From NCBI RefSeq assembly GCF_016881005.1, contig NZ_JACOPV010000015.1:62001-126000 (forward strand): a stretch of DNA of 64,000 nucleotides. Direction: 5' to 3'. This DNA is from Pseudomonas arcuscaelestis. Its GTDB lineage: Bacteria; Pseudomonadota; Gammaproteobacteria; Pseudomonadales; Pseudomonadaceae. Below the pieces are notes generated by a model that ran no database searches, was not told where the DNA came from, and was given only the letters and a program-made list of their open reading frames with translations. A program made the translations under genes and the position numbers. Each line of letters opens with the position of its first letter. Positions within the stretch are counted from its first letter, which is position 1. Positions 36,110 through 45,471 of the stretch are shown here, in pieces.

Positions 36110-37105
36110 TCAGGCCTTGATGATTCGCTGTTTGAAGGTTCGACTTACGGCATGTACGCCGGGTTCGTACTGTTTTTCTTCCACGGCGGCCAGGGCCAGT
36201 TTCAGTGCGGTTTCAGCCATTACCCCATGCTGCTGGGCCATGGCGTTGACCGGCAGCGGCAGGAAGTCGAGCAACTGGTTGTCACCAAAGGTGCCCAGTT
36301 GCAGGCTGCGCGAGTCGGCCGGACGCGTTTGCAGTACGTCGAACACGCCTTGCAGCAGCACGTAGGAGGTGGTGATCAGGGCATCGGGCAAGCCGCCCAG
36401 CTCGCTGAGCAATTGGTTCATCAGGCGTTGGCCGCATTCGCGGCTGAAGGCTTCGCCTTGGTAATGGCTGACGTTGCCGTTGAAGCCTTGCAAGGCTTCA
36501 TCGAAGCCGCCTGCGCGTGCCTGGCTGACGCTCAGTTCCGGGCGGGCGCCAATCAGGGCAATGTGCGCCGGCTTGCTGGCGAGCAGGCTGCGGGTCAGTT
36601 GCAGGCTGGCGTTGCGGTCGTCGCTGACCACCGAGCAGAAGTGCTCCGGGTCCAGGCTACGGTCGATGGCGATAATCGGCAGACCCTTGGCCTGCAACTG
36701 GCGATAGCTGTCGTCACCGGCCGGCAGGCAGCTGGCAACGAACAGTGCATCGCAGCGACGGGCGCGAAACAGCTGCTGCAACTGGCGCTCGCTGTCTGGC
36801 TGGTCGTCGCTGCTGGCAATCAGCAGTTGATAACCCTTGGCCCGCGCACCTTGTTCCAGCTGCTTGGCAATGCGTGCGTAGCTGGGGTTTTCCAGGTCCG
36901 GGAGGATGAATCCCAGGGTCTTGGTGTGACGGCTACGCAAGCCTGCCGCCTGCGGGTTGGGGGTGAAGCCATGGGCTTCAACCACCGCGCGCACGCGCTC
37001 TACCGTACTGCTGCTGATACGTTGCTGTTCGGCCTTGCCATTGATGACATAGCTGGCAGTGGTTACGGACACACCGGCCAGACGGGCGATATCGCTGAGT
37101 TTCAC
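36110..37105 (-). CDS. fruR: Fructose repressor FruR/Cra (LacI family)
   Basis: The protein has 331 residues. The N-terminal HTH MKLSDIARLAGVSVTTASYVINGKAEQQRIS is the Cra/FruR variant of LacI, and a periplasmic-binding-like effector domain follows. In Pseudomonas putida Cra responds to fructose-1-phosphate and controls mainly fruBKA. It is transcribed away from fruB, and the 283-bp gap contains a palindromic Cra site. Confidence 0.93.
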   Translation of the reverse strand: MKLSDIARLAGVSVTTASYVINGKAEQQRISSSTVERVRAVVEAHGFTPNPQAAGLRSRHTKTLGFILPDLENPSYARIAKQLEQGARAKGYQLLIASSDDQPDSERQLQQLFRARRCDALFVASCLPAGDDSYRQLQAKGLPIIAIDRSLDPEHFCSVVSDDRNASLQLTRSLLASKPAHIALIGARPELSVSQARAGGFDEALQGFNGNVSHYQGEAFSRECGQRLMNQLLSELGGLPDALITTSYVLLQGVFDVLQTRPADSRSLQLGTFGDNQLLDFLPLPVNAMAQQHGVMAETALKLALAAVEEKQYEPGVHAVSRTFKQRIIKA

Positions 37106-37261
37106 CGCAAATTCCTTGTTATACCGGGGCTGCTTGCACAGCCTGACCGGGAATTGTCGCCGATCCTGTGTTCACGGCGCAGACGACCATTGTCGCAATT
37201 GTCCGACAAGATGGGGCTTCATTGATCGAAGATTATCGAGTAACGTGCTCACAATTACAGA

Positions 37262-37273
37262 TTAAACGTTTCA
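37262..37273. promoter_or_regulatory. Cra (FruR) operator upstream of fruB
   Basis: TTAAACGTTTCA lies 116 bp upstream of the fruB ATG. From memory of published work on P. putida Cra, this is the operator core at the fruB promoter. It is nearly palindromic around AAACGTTT. It fits repression of fruBKA relieved by fructose-1-phosphate. Confidence 0.8.
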
Positions 37274-37388
37274 GCAGGCGACTTTTCTGCCGAACCACCG
37301 CCTGCCGTGGGCCGCGAGCAACTGGCCCTATGCTGAAAAATTCACAACAATACCTCAGCACCCACTTGGTGCTGTAAAGGAGAAGGTC

Positions 37389-40247
37389 ATGCTCGAGCTC
37401 ACTGTGGAGCAGATATCCATGGGCCAGACGGCTGTGGATAAGTCGGCGGCGCTGCAGCTTCTGGCCGAGCACCTGGTCAGTGACGGCCTGGTTGCCGAGG
37501 GTTACCTGGCCGGCCTGCAAGCCCGCGAGGCGCAGGGCTCGACCTTTCTTGGCCAAGGTATTGCGATTCCCCACGGCACCCCGCAAACCCGCGACCAGGT
37601 TTTTACCACGGGTGTGCGCCTGTTGCAGTTTCCCGACGGCGTGGACTGGGGTGATGGCCATCGGGTGTACCTGGCGATCGGTATCGCCGCCCGCTCCGAT
37701 GAACACCTGCGTTTGCTGCAACTGCTCACCCGCGCCCTGGGTGAAACCGATCTGGCCGAGGCGTTGCGCCGGGCGAGTTCTGCCGAGGCCCTGCTGAAGT
37801 TGCTGCAAGGCGCCCCGCAGGAACTGGCCCTGGATGCACAAATGATTGGCCTGGGCGTGCCCGCTGAAGACTTTGACGAACTGGTCTGGCGGGCTGCGCG
37901 TTTGTTGCACCGCGCTGAATGTGTGAACGGCAGCTTTGCCGGGGTGTTGCACAAGGTCGAGCCGCTGCCGCTGGGCGAAGGCTTGTGGTGGCTGCATAGC
38001 GAGCAGGCTGTGCGTCAGCCAGGGCTGGCGTTTGTTACGCCACAACAACCACTGCGTTATCGCGACCAGCCGCTGCTGGGGCTGTTTTGCCTGGCCAGCC
38101 TGGGCGCTGCGCATCAGGCGTTGCTTGAGCGTTTATGCTCGCTGTTGATAGAAGGCCGCGGTCAGGAACTGGGCCGTGCCACCAGCAGCCGTGCAGTGCT
38201 GGAAGTGTTGGGGGGCGAGTTGCCAGCCGACTGGCCGAGCGTACGCATTGGCCTTGCCAACGCCCATGGCTTGCACGCGCGTCCGGCCAAGGTGCTGGCG
38301 CAATTGGCCAAGGCCTTTGAGGGCGAAATTCGCCTGCGTGTGCTCGACAGCGGCCAGCCGGCCGTGTCGGCCAAAAGCCTGAGCAAGTTGCTCAGCCTCG
38401 GCGTTCGACGAGGTCAGGTGCTGGAGATTATCGCCGAGCCGAGTGTCGCCGCCGATGCTCTGCCAGCCCTGCAGGCGGCTATCGAGGAAGGCTTGGGTGA
38501 GGACGTCGAGGCGCTGGCGACGGTGGTTGAAGCCGTGCCGGCGCCACTGGCCGAACCTGAACTGCTCGCCCCTGTGGCGGGTGCGGTGATTCAGGGCGTG
38601 GCTGCTGCGCCCGGCATCGCCAGTGGCCCGGCGCATATTCAGGTCGTGCGTGAATTCGACTATCCCCTGCGCGGTGAGTCGCTGCCAATTGAACGCCAGC
38701 GTTTGCAGCAGGCGCTGGCGACGGTCAATGCAGAGATCGAAGCGCTGATTCAGCGCAGCCAGGCCAAGGCCATTGGCGAAATTTTCATCACCCACCAGGA
38801 AATGCTTGCCGACCCCGAACTCAGCGACGAAGTCGATCAGCGTCTGCGCCAGGGCGAGAGTGCGCCAGCGGCCTGGATGGCCGTGATCGACGCGGCGGCG
38901 CGTCAGCAGGAAGCCCTGCACGATGCCTTGCTGGCCGAGCGGGCTGCCGACCTGCGCGACATTGGTCGGCGGGTGTTGGCGCAGCTCTGTGGTGAAGCGG
39001 ATGCGCCAGTGCCAGAGCAAGCTTATGTGTTGGTGATGGAGGAGGTGGGACCGTCGGATGTTGCCCGTCTCGACCCAACCCGCGTCGCCGCGATTCTTAC
39101 CGCGCGTGGTGGGGCCACCGCCCATAGCGCAATTGTCGCCCGCGCGCTCGGCATTCCGGCGGTGGTCGGGGCTGGCGATGCGGTATTGCTGATTGCTCCG
39201 GACACCACGTTGTTGCTCGATGGTCAGCGCGGGCGCCTGCAGGTGGCGCCGCCCGCCGATGAGTTGCAGCGCGCTCTGGCTGAACGCGAACGCCGCGAGC
39301 AGCGCTTGCAACAGGCTCGAGAGCATCGCCTGGAGCCGGCAGTCACCCGCGATGGGCATGCCATCGAAGTGTTCGCCAACATTGGCGATAGCAAAGGCAT
39401 TGATGCCGTGGTTGATCACGGCGCCGAAGGTGTTGGCCTGCTGCGCACCGAACTGATTTTCATGGCCCACCAGCAAGCCCCGGATGAGGCCCTGCAAGAG
39501 GCCGAGTATCGGCGGGTGCTCGATGGGCTGAAGGGACGGCCACTGGTGGTGCGCACCCTGGATGTGGGCGGCGACAAACCGTTGCCGTATTGGCCGATTG
39601 CCAAGGAAGAGAACCCGTTTCTCGGTGTGCGCGGTATTCGCCTTACCCTGCAACGTCCGCAGGTAATGGAAAGTCAGTTACGGGCGTTGTTGCGCGCCGC
39701 TGATGATCGTCCGCTGCGCATCATGTTTCCGATGGTCGGCCAGCTTGAAGAGTGGCAACAGGCCAAGGCGATGGTCGATCGCTTGCGCGAAGAAATCAGC
39801 GTCACTGATTTGCAGGTCGGCATCATGATCGAGGTGCCATCGGCGGCGCTGCTGGCGCCAGTGCTGGCCCGCGAGGTGGACTTCTTCAGCATTGGCACCA
39901 ACGACCTGACCCAATACACCTTGGCCATCGACCGTGGTCACCCCAGCCTTTCGGCCCAGGCCGATGGCTTGCACCCGGCGGTGTTGCAACTGATCGACAT
40001 CACCGTGCGTGCCGCCCATGCCCATGGCAAGTGGGTGGGCGTGTGCGGTGAGCTGGCGGCGGACCCGCAGGCGGTTGCAGTGTTGTTGGGGTTAGGTGTC
40101 GATGAACTGAGCATTGCTGCGCGCAGCATTGCCGAGGTCAAGGCCCAGGTCCGTGAACTGAATTATGAACACGCCCGGCAGCTTGCCCAGCAAGCGCTGC
40201 TACAGGGCAGTGCCAGCGCCGTACGCGCGTTGGTGGAGAAAAACTGA
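37389..40247 (+). CDS. fruB: Fructose PTS EIIA-HPr-EI fusion protein
   Basis: The protein has 952 residues from ATG 37389, behind AAAGGAG. Domains: EIIA-Fru (active His in GIAIPHGTPQ, about residue 63), HPr (GLHARPAKV, about residue 298) and Enzyme I (phospho-His in GGATAHSAIVARALGIP, about residue 578; PEP-binding IGTNDLTQY and GVCGELAADP at the C-terminus). It passes phosphate from PEP to FruA. The length and order match the Pseudomonas FruB (FPr-type) polyprotein. fruK follows with no gap. Confidence 0.95.
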   Translation: MLELTVEQISMGQTAVDKSAALQLLAEHLVSDGLVAEGYLAGLQAREAQGSTFLGQGIAIPHGTPQTRDQVFTTGVRLLQFPDGVDWGDGHRVYLAIGIAARSDEHLRLLQLLTRALGETDLAEALRRASSAEALLKLLQGAPQELALDAQMIGLGVPAEDFDELVWRAARLLHRAECVNGSFAGVLHKVEPLPLGEGLWWLHSEQAVRQPGLAFVTPQQPLRYRDQPLLGLFCLASLGAAHQALLERLCSLLIEGRGQELGRATSSRAVLEVLGGELPADWPSVRIGLANAHGLHARPAKVLAQLAKAFEGEIRLRVLDSGQPAVSAKSLSKLLSLGVRRGQVLEIIAEPSVAADALPALQAAIEEGLGEDVEALATVVEAVPAPLAEPELLAPVAGAVIQGVAAAPGIASGPAHIQVVREFDYPLRGESLPIERQRLQQALATVNAEIEALIQRSQAKAIGEIFITHQEMLADPELSDEVDQRLRQGESAPAAWMAVIDAAARQQEALHDALLAERAADLRDIGRRVLAQLCGEADAPVPEQAYVLVMEEVGPSDVARLDPTRVAAILTARGGATAHSAIVARALGIPAVVGAGDAVLLIAPDTTLLLDGQRGRLQVAPPADELQRALAERERREQRLQQAREHRLEPAVTRDGHAIEVFANIGDSKGIDAVVDHGAEGVGLLRTELIFMAHQQAPDEALQEAEYRRVLDGLKGRPLVVRTLDVGGDKPLPYWPIAKEENPFLGVRGIRLTLQRPQVMESQLRALLRAADDRPLRIMFPMVGQLEEWQQAKAMVDRLREEISVTDLQVGIMIEVPSAALLAPVLAREVDFFSIGTNDLTQYTLAIDRGHPSLSAQADGLHPAVLQLIDITVRAAHAHGKWVGVCGELAADPQAVAVLLGLGVDELSIAARSIAEVKAQVRELNYEHARQLAQQALLQGSASAVRALVEKN

Positions 40248-41198
40248 ATGGCCAAGATACTCACCCTTACCCTCAACCCGGCGCTGGATCTCACGGTTAG
40301 CCTGGAGACTCTGCACAGTGGTGTGGTCAACCGCAGCCAGGCCCAGCACAGCCATGCGGCGGGCAAGGGCCTGAATGTTGCGCAGGTGCTGGCGGACCTT
40401 GGCCACAGCGTTACCGTCGGCGGCTTTCTGGGGGCCGATAATCTTCAGCCTTTTGAAAGCCTGATCGCCCGGCGTGGCTTTGCCGACTGCTTTGTCCGCG
40501 TACCGGGGGAAACCCGGTGCAACATCAAGCTGGTCGAAGCCGACGGTCGTGTCACCGATATCAACGGTCCGGGACCGCAGGTGGATGCCCACGCCTGTGA
40601 GCAATTGCTGAGCAAGCTCAGCCACATTGCTCCCGGTCACGACGCCGTGGTGGTCGCAGGCAGTCTGCCGCGTGGGCTCAGCCCGCAGTGGCTGCAGCAA
40701 CTGCTCGCGCAGCTCAAGGCCATGGGCCTGAAGGTGGCGTTGGACAGCAGCGGTGAAGCCCTGCGAGAAGGGCTGAAAAGTGCGCCCTGGCTGGTCAAGC
40801 CCAATACCGATGAGTTGGGTGAAGTGCTGGGCAGCAGCGTGCACTCTTTTGCCGAGCAACACGCAGCGGCCGGCCAACTGCTTGCCCAGGGTGTGGAGCA
40901 TGTTGTGGTTTCCCAGGGGGAGCATGGGGTCAATTGGTTCCAGGCAGGCGGGGCGCTTACCGCGGTGCCGCCAACGGTCAAGGTGGCCAGCACGGTCGGT
41001 GCCGGTGATTCACTGTTGGCGGGCATGGTTCATGGCTTGCTCAGCGCAACCACTGGCGAACACACCTTGCGCCTGGCCACTGCGATTGCCGCCCAGGCGG
41101 TAACCCAGATCGGTTTTGGCATCAACGACCGCGCCCAGCTGGCGCAGTTGGAGTGCGACGTGCGTGTGGGCCAGCCACAACAAGAGGGTTGCAGATGA
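40248..41198 (+). CDS. fruK: 1-phosphofructokinase
   Basis: This is a 316-residue PfkB-family kinase that turns fructose-1-phosphate into fructose-1,6-bisphosphate. It has the N-terminal TLNPALDLTV and GKGLNVAQVLADLG, and the C-terminal anion hole/catalytic Asp in VGAGDSLLAGMVHG (about residue 250). It starts directly after the fruB stop and overlaps fruA by 4 bp. Confidence 0.95.
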   Translation: MAKILTLTLNPALDLTVSLETLHSGVVNRSQAQHSHAAGKGLNVAQVLADLGHSVTVGGFLGADNLQPFESLIARRGFADCFVRVPGETRCNIKLVEADGRVTDINGPGPQVDAHACEQLLSKLSHIAPGHDAVVVAGSLPRGLSPQWLQQLLAQLKAMGLKVALDSSGEALREGLKSAPWLVKPNTDELGEVLGSSVHSFAEQHAAAGQLLAQGVEHVVVSQGEHGVNWFQAGGALTAVPPTVKVASTVGAGDSLLAGMVHGLLSATTGEHTLRLATAIAAQAVTQIGFGINDRAQLAQLECDVRVGQPQQEGCR

Positions 41199-42931
41199 AC
41201 ATTGCCATCGTCACCGCTTGCCCAAACGGCCAGGTTTCCAGTGTGCTCAGTGCGCGTTTGCTGGCAGCCGCTGCCCAGCGTTTGGGCTGGAGCACCAGTG
41301 TTGAAGTGCATGACCCACAGAATCCGCAGCAGCAATTGTCTGCAGCGGTGATTGCTGCTGCAGACTGGGTGCTGGTGGTCAACAGTGGCCCGTTGGATTT
41401 GCAACGCTTTGCCGGAAAGCGCTTGTTCCAAAGCACCCCGGCCCAGGCGCTCAGCGATGTTCAGCACTTTTTGCGCCAGGCGGCGGAGCAGGCAGATGTT
41501 TACCAGCCGCTTGCCGATGCCCCGCCCGAGGCTGGCGAACGCAGCGCAAAAATTGTCGCCATCACCGCCTGCCCAACCGGCGTGGCCCACACCTTTATGG
41601 CGGCCGAAGCCTTGCAACAGGCAGCGCAGCAGCTGGGTTACCAACTGACCGTGGAAACGCAGGGCTCGGTCGGTGCGCGCAATCCATTGCCGCCTGCCGC
41701 GATTGCCGAGGCCGATGTGGTGGTGTTGGCCGCAGACATCGAGGTGCCTACCGAACGTTTCGCCGGTAAGCGTATTTATCGCTGTGGCACAGGCGTGGCC
41801 TTGAAGCAGGCCCAGGCCACGCTTAACAAAGCCCTGGCCGAAGGCCGCGAGGAGTCGGCGGCGCAAGGCGCCAATAGTGCGGCTGCGCGCAGCGAAAAAA
41901 CCGGGGTGTACAAGCATTTGCTCACCGGGGTTTCGTTCATGCTGCCGATGGTGGTGGCGGGCGGTTTGTTGATCGCCTTGTCATTCGTGTTCGGTATCGA
42001 GGCCTTCAAGGAGCCTGGTACCTTGCCCGCTGCGTTGATGCAGATCGGCGGCGAGGCGGCGTTCAAACTCATGGTGCCGTTGCTGGCAGGCTACATTGCC
42101 TACTCGATTGCCGACCGTCCGGGGCTGGCGCCGGGCATGATCGGTGGGTTGCTGGCGAGTACCCTGGGCGCCGGCTTTATCGGCGGCATCGTCGCAGGCT
42201 TTCTGGCCGGTTACAGCGCCAAGGCCATCAGCCGCTGGGTGCGTTTACCCACCAGCCTGGATGCGCTCAAGCCAATTCTGATCATTCCCTTGCTGGCCAG
42301 TCTGTTCACCGGTCTTGTGATGATCTACGTGGTTGGCAAGCCAGTGGCGGGCATGCTCGAAGGCCTTACGCACTTTCTCGACAGTATGGGCACCACTAAC
42401 GCCATTCTGCTCGGCGTGCTGCTGGGCGGGATGATGTGCGTCGATCTGGGCGGCCCGATCAACAAGGCGGCGTATGCGTTTTCGGTGGGCCTGCTGGCCT
42501 CGCAGAGCTATGCACCGATGGCGGCAACCATGGCCGCCGGCATGGTGCCGCCCATAGGCCTGGGCATTGCTAGTTTCATTGCCCGGCGCAAGTTCGCCCA
42601 GAGCGAACGCGAAGCGGGCAAGGCCGCTTTTGTGTTGGGCTTGTGCTTCATCTCGGAGGGGGCGATTCCCTTTGCCGCCAAAGATCCGCTGCGGGTGATT
42701 CCAGCCAGCATTGCCGGGGGCGCACTGACTGGCGCGTTGTCGATGTACTTCGGCTGCAAGCTGATGGCGCCGCATGGCGGGTTGTTCGTTATGCTCATCC
42801 CTAACGCCATCAACCATGCCTTGCTGTACTTGCTGGCAATTGTGGCGGGTAGCCTGCTCACGGCGGTGGTTTATGCCGTGCTCAAGCGCAGCGAAGGGGT
42901 GGAATTGGCCGTGCAACCGGTCAAGGTTTAG
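41195..42931 (+). CDS. fruA: Fructose PTS permease IIB'BC
   Basis: The protein has 578 residues from ATG 41195 (ATGA overlap with fruK). A degenerate IIB' domain comes first (VTACPNGQVSSVL), then an active IIB with phospho-Cys in ITACPTGVAHTFMAAEAL (about residue 125). The IIC membrane domain follows (from about residue 240, GVSFMLPMVVAGGLLIALSF) with the signature DLGGPINKAAYAF. It transports and phosphorylates fructose at C1. Confidence 0.95.
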   Translation: MNIAIVTACPNGQVSSVLSARLLAAAAQRLGWSTSVEVHDPQNPQQQLSAAVIAAADWVLVVNSGPLDLQRFAGKRLFQSTPAQALSDVQHFLRQAAEQADVYQPLADAPPEAGERSAKIVAITACPTGVAHTFMAAEALQQAAQQLGYQLTVETQGSVGARNPLPPAAIAEADVVVLAADIEVPTERFAGKRIYRCGTGVALKQAQATLNKALAEGREESAAQGANSAAARSEKTGVYKHLLTGVSFMLPMVVAGGLLIALSFVFGIEAFKEPGTLPAALMQIGGEAAFKLMVPLLAGYIAYSIADRPGLAPGMIGGLLASTLGAGFIGGIVAGFLAGYSAKAISRWVRLPTSLDALKPILIIPLLASLFTGLVMIYVVGKPVAGMLEGLTHFLDSMGTTNAILLGVLLGGMMCVDLGGPINKAAYAFSVGLLASQSYAPMAATMAAGMVPPIGLGIASFIARRKFAQSEREAGKAAFVLGLCFISEGAIPFAAKDPLRVIPASIAGGALTGALSMYFGCKLMAPHGGLFVMLIPNAINHALLYLLAIVAGSLLTAVVYAVLKRSEGVELAVQPVKV

Positions 42932-43149
42932 GTTCGCTGGGCGCGGCGCAAGGGCACCAGCAGATCGCCCAGGCCGTTGTGGTCGATCTCGTGCATCAGC
43001 GCCAGCAGCCCGCCAAGTTCGCCATGGGGAAAGCCCTGGCGAGCGAACCAGGCCAGGTAATGGCCGGGGAGGTCGGCGATCAGCCGGCCTTTGTATTTGC
43101 CGAACGGCATTTCGCGGGTAACCAGCAGTTTGAGCGTTTCAGGATTCAT
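42928..43149 (-). CDS. DUF3820-family small protein
   Basis: The protein has 73 residues from ATG 43149; an upstream in-frame ATG at 43191 would add 14 residues without family similarity. The core REMPFGKYKGRLIADLPGHYLAWFARQGFP is the DUF3820 signature. Function is not established; some members are annotated as putative quorum-sensing-regulated virulence factors. It is convergent with fruA and overlaps its last 4 bp. Confidence 0.85.
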   Translation of the reverse strand: MNPETLKLLVTREMPFGKYKGRLIADLPGHYLAWFARQGFPHGELGGLLALMHEIDHNGLGDLLVPLRRAQRT

Positions 43150-43294
43150 GCCATGGAGTTCTGCAAAGGGATGGCCCGAACATACATGCAATCTGCATGA
43201 AGGCCAAAGCCCAGTTCATGCAGAACGCTTGGGTTCTGATAGTTCAATTAATCATAAGTCTTTGATAAGCATAGATTTATTTTTGGTATCAAGA

Positions 43295-43311
43295 CTGGCA
43301 CGAACACTGCT
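43295..43311 (+). promoter_or_regulatory. Sigma-54 promoter of the four-helix-bundle gene
   Basis: CTGGCACGAACACTGCT matches the sigma-54 consensus YTGGCACGN4TTGCW at all but one position, with GG and GC separated by exactly 10 nt. It lies 41 bp upstream of ATG 43352. RpoN control implies an enhancer-binding activator; none is encoded adjacent. Confidence 0.75.
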
Positions 43312-43351
43312 CTATCTCTATGCATCTTCCCTCATGCAAAGGAGCAGTGTC

Positions 43352-43828
43352 ATGACCGATACCCATAAAGATGTTATCTCGGTGCTCAACGAACTGATCG
43401 AGTACAGCAAAGATGGTGAGAAAGGCTTCAAAACCTCTGCTGAGGATGTGAAGAATCCTGAGCTTAAAACTTACTTCCTGCAGCGCGCAGGGGAATGCGC
43501 TAGTGCCGCTTCGGAGTTGCAGCATCAGGTGCGCGCCTTGGGCGGCGATCCGGAAACCTCTACCAGCGTGAGTGGTGACCTGCACCGTACCTGGGTAAAT
43601 ATCAAGTCGGCGCTAACCGGCAAGGACGAAGAAGCAGTGCTCAACGAAGTCGAGCGCGGCGAGGACCATGCCCTTAAAGCCTACAAGGATGCGCTGGAAA
43701 AACTCGGCAAGTTGCACATGGTGCCTGGCAATGAAGTCTATGCGATGGTCGAGCGCCAATATCACGGTGTGCAGCGTAACCATGATCAGGTGAAGGTGCT
43801 GCGCGACCGAGCTCGGGCGCAGTCTTAA
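43352..43828 (+). CDS. PA2169-like four-helix-bundle protein (DUF2383)
   Basis: The protein has 158 residues from ATG 43352 (AAAGGAG upstream). It is a ferritin-like four-helix bundle: DVISVLNELIEYSKDGEKGFKTSAEDVKNPELK, then GECASAASELQHQVRALGG. Conserved Glu and His residues (RGEDHALKAYKDAL) could bind metal. Members are stress-associated and of unknown biochemical role. It is preceded by a sigma-54 promoter and ends 1 bp past the convergent diguanylate cyclase gene's 3' end. Confidence 0.85.
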   Translation: MTDTHKDVISVLNELIEYSKDGEKGFKTSAEDVKNPELKTYFLQRAGECASAASELQHQVRALGGDPETSTSVSGDLHRTWVNIKSALTGKDEEAVLNEVERGEDHALKAYKDALEKLGKLHMVPGNEVYAMVERQYHGVQRNHDQVKVLRDRARAQS

Positions 43829-45324
43829 TCTGCGGTTTCAACGCGATTGCGACCGTTGCGTTTAGCACAATAAAGCGCATCGTCCGCACTGCCCAGCAAG
43901 GTCGCCAGATCTTGCTGGGCGCCTGGCGTGTAGCAGCCAATACCGATGCTCACCGTAACCGGTTGGGTGTCTTCGGCAAACATCGGCAATGCCTCGACGC
44001 TGCGGCGTATGCGCTCTGCGAGTACCTGCGCGCCTTGGCGCTCGGTTTCCGGTAACACCACCAGAAATTCCTCACCACCGTAGCGGGCTGCCAGATCCGC
44101 CGGACGGCGAATGCTGCGGGCAATCGCATCGGCAACCTTGCGCAGGGCTTCATCCCCGCCTTGGTGACCATGACGTTCGTTGAATGCCTTAAAGTGGTCC
44201 ACATCGACCATCAACACCGCCAATGGCCGGTGGTTGCGCTGGGCGCGCGCCCATTCGCGACGCAATACCTGATCGAGCTGACGCCGGTTGGCAAGGCCGG
44301 TGAGGCTGTCGGTAGCTGCCAGTTCCGCCAGGTCCTGCTCGGCACTTTGACGTCGACGTAATTCGCGGCCCAACAACAAGGTCAGCCAAAGAATGCCGAC
44401 GCACAGCACCCCGGTGGCCACACCGACCAGTATCACGGAGCGCCGCCACGACTCGAAAACCTCATTGCCGGAGCGCGCCACCACCACGATCAGTGGCAGG
44501 TCGGCCACCCGTGCAAAGGTGTAGAGCCTGGATTGGCCGGTGCGTGCGGAGAAGCTGGTAAAGCTGCCGCTGCCGTCGGCGCGCAGGCGCTGAAAATTCG
44601 GGCGGTCGGAGAAGTTGACGCCAACAAGCGTGTCTTCGGCGACTTTTGATTGGCGGGCCAGCAGCACGCCGTCGGTGTTCATCAAGCTGATGCTGCTTTC
44701 ATTGCCGATGTCCAGGCGCCGGAACAACTCGGTGAAGTACGACAGGCGCAAGGCCCCGGCAGCAATGCCGGCAAACTCCCCGTTGGCGCCGTCAATGCGA
44801 CGGCTGAAGCTGATGCACCAGTCCGGATTGCCCAGGCGTGCCTTGAACGGTGGGCTGATAATCAGTCCCAGGTCTGCATTCTGACGATGGGCCTGGAACA
44901 CTTTGCTGTCAGCGAAATTGGCTTGGCGTGGTATCACGCTGGCGGAATCGGCCGTCACATTACCCTGGGCGTCGAGCCAGAGAATGTCGCCCCGTGCCGA
45001 GTTGGTAAAGGCCTGGTTGAAGTACAGCTGTTGGCGCATGTCGGCCGACAAGGCGCGCAGCTGCGGCTGCTTCACCGCCCATATCAAGCTGCGCAGCGAC
45101 AGGTCGTAGAGTTCGACATTGCGCACGATGTCGCTTTCGATCAGTTCGACAATGTTGCTTGCCGAGCGGGCCGCGCTTTGTTCGATGTTGCTGCGCTCAC
45201 GCATCACCAGGTAGCTGACAATACTCACAATGGCGAGCACCGCCAGGCAACTGCCCAGATTCAGGATCAGCTCCGGATGAGACTTGTACAGAACAGATCG
45301 CTTGGATCGAGAGGGCAAAGTCAT
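43825..45324 (-). CDS. Membrane diguanylate cyclase with Cache sensor domain
   Basis: The 499-residue protein has a first membrane segment near 20-40 (LILNLGSCLAVLAIVSIVSYL) and a periplasmic dCache-like domain up to about 300. A second membrane segment follows (VILVGVATGVLCVGILWLTLLL), then GGDEF. The active site is RYGGEEFLVV, with an RxxD inhibitory site just before it (RPADLAARYGGEEF), so it should make c-di-GMP under product feedback. No EAL domain is present. The ligand is unknown. Confidence 0.92.
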   Translation of the reverse strand: MTLPSRSKRSVLYKSHPELILNLGSCLAVLAIVSIVSYLVMRERSNIEQSAARSASNIVELIESDIVRNVELYDLSLRSLIWAVKQPQLRALSADMRQQLYFNQAFTNSARGDILWLDAQGNVTADSASVIPRQANFADSKVFQAHRQNADLGLIISPPFKARLGNPDWCISFSRRIDGANGEFAGIAAGALRLSYFTELFRRLDIGNESSISLMNTDGVLLARQSKVAEDTLVGVNFSDRPNFQRLRADGSGSFTSFSARTGQSRLYTFARVADLPLIVVVARSGNEVFESWRRSVILVGVATGVLCVGILWLTLLLGRELRRRQSAEQDLAELAATDSLTGLANRRQLDQVLRREWARAQRNHRPLAVLMVDVDHFKAFNERHGHQGGDEALRKVADAIARSIRRPADLAARYGGEEFLVVLPETERQGAQVLAERIRRSVEALPMFAEDTQPVTVSIGIGCYTPGAQQDLATLLGSADDALYCAKRNGRNRVETAD

Positions 45325-45434
45325 TGATGCAGCAGCCGAAGACCTTCAAAAGTGTCGCGGCGTGATTACGCGGCGGCAATATTCTAGGGCGCTGAGGATT
45401 GTCGGACAAGCGCTTTGCTCGGCAGCCGACGCAA

Positions 45435-45456
45435 AGAGCTGGCCAGAGCCAGCTCT
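45435..45456. terminator. Hairpin after oprD-family gene
   Basis: AGAGCTGGC (45435-45443), loop CAGA, GCCAGCTCT (45448-45456): a perfect 9-bp stem 16 bp beyond the porin stop on the - strand, followed there by only a short T-run. Probable terminator between the porin and the diguanylate cyclase gene. Confidence 0.55.
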
Positions 45457-45471
45457 AGCACGGGCAACGTA

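Noticed and set aside
38133..39653. 506-codon open frame on - opposite fruB
   Set aside because: Antisense shadow of the fruB polyprotein; Arg/His/Gln-rich with no motif.
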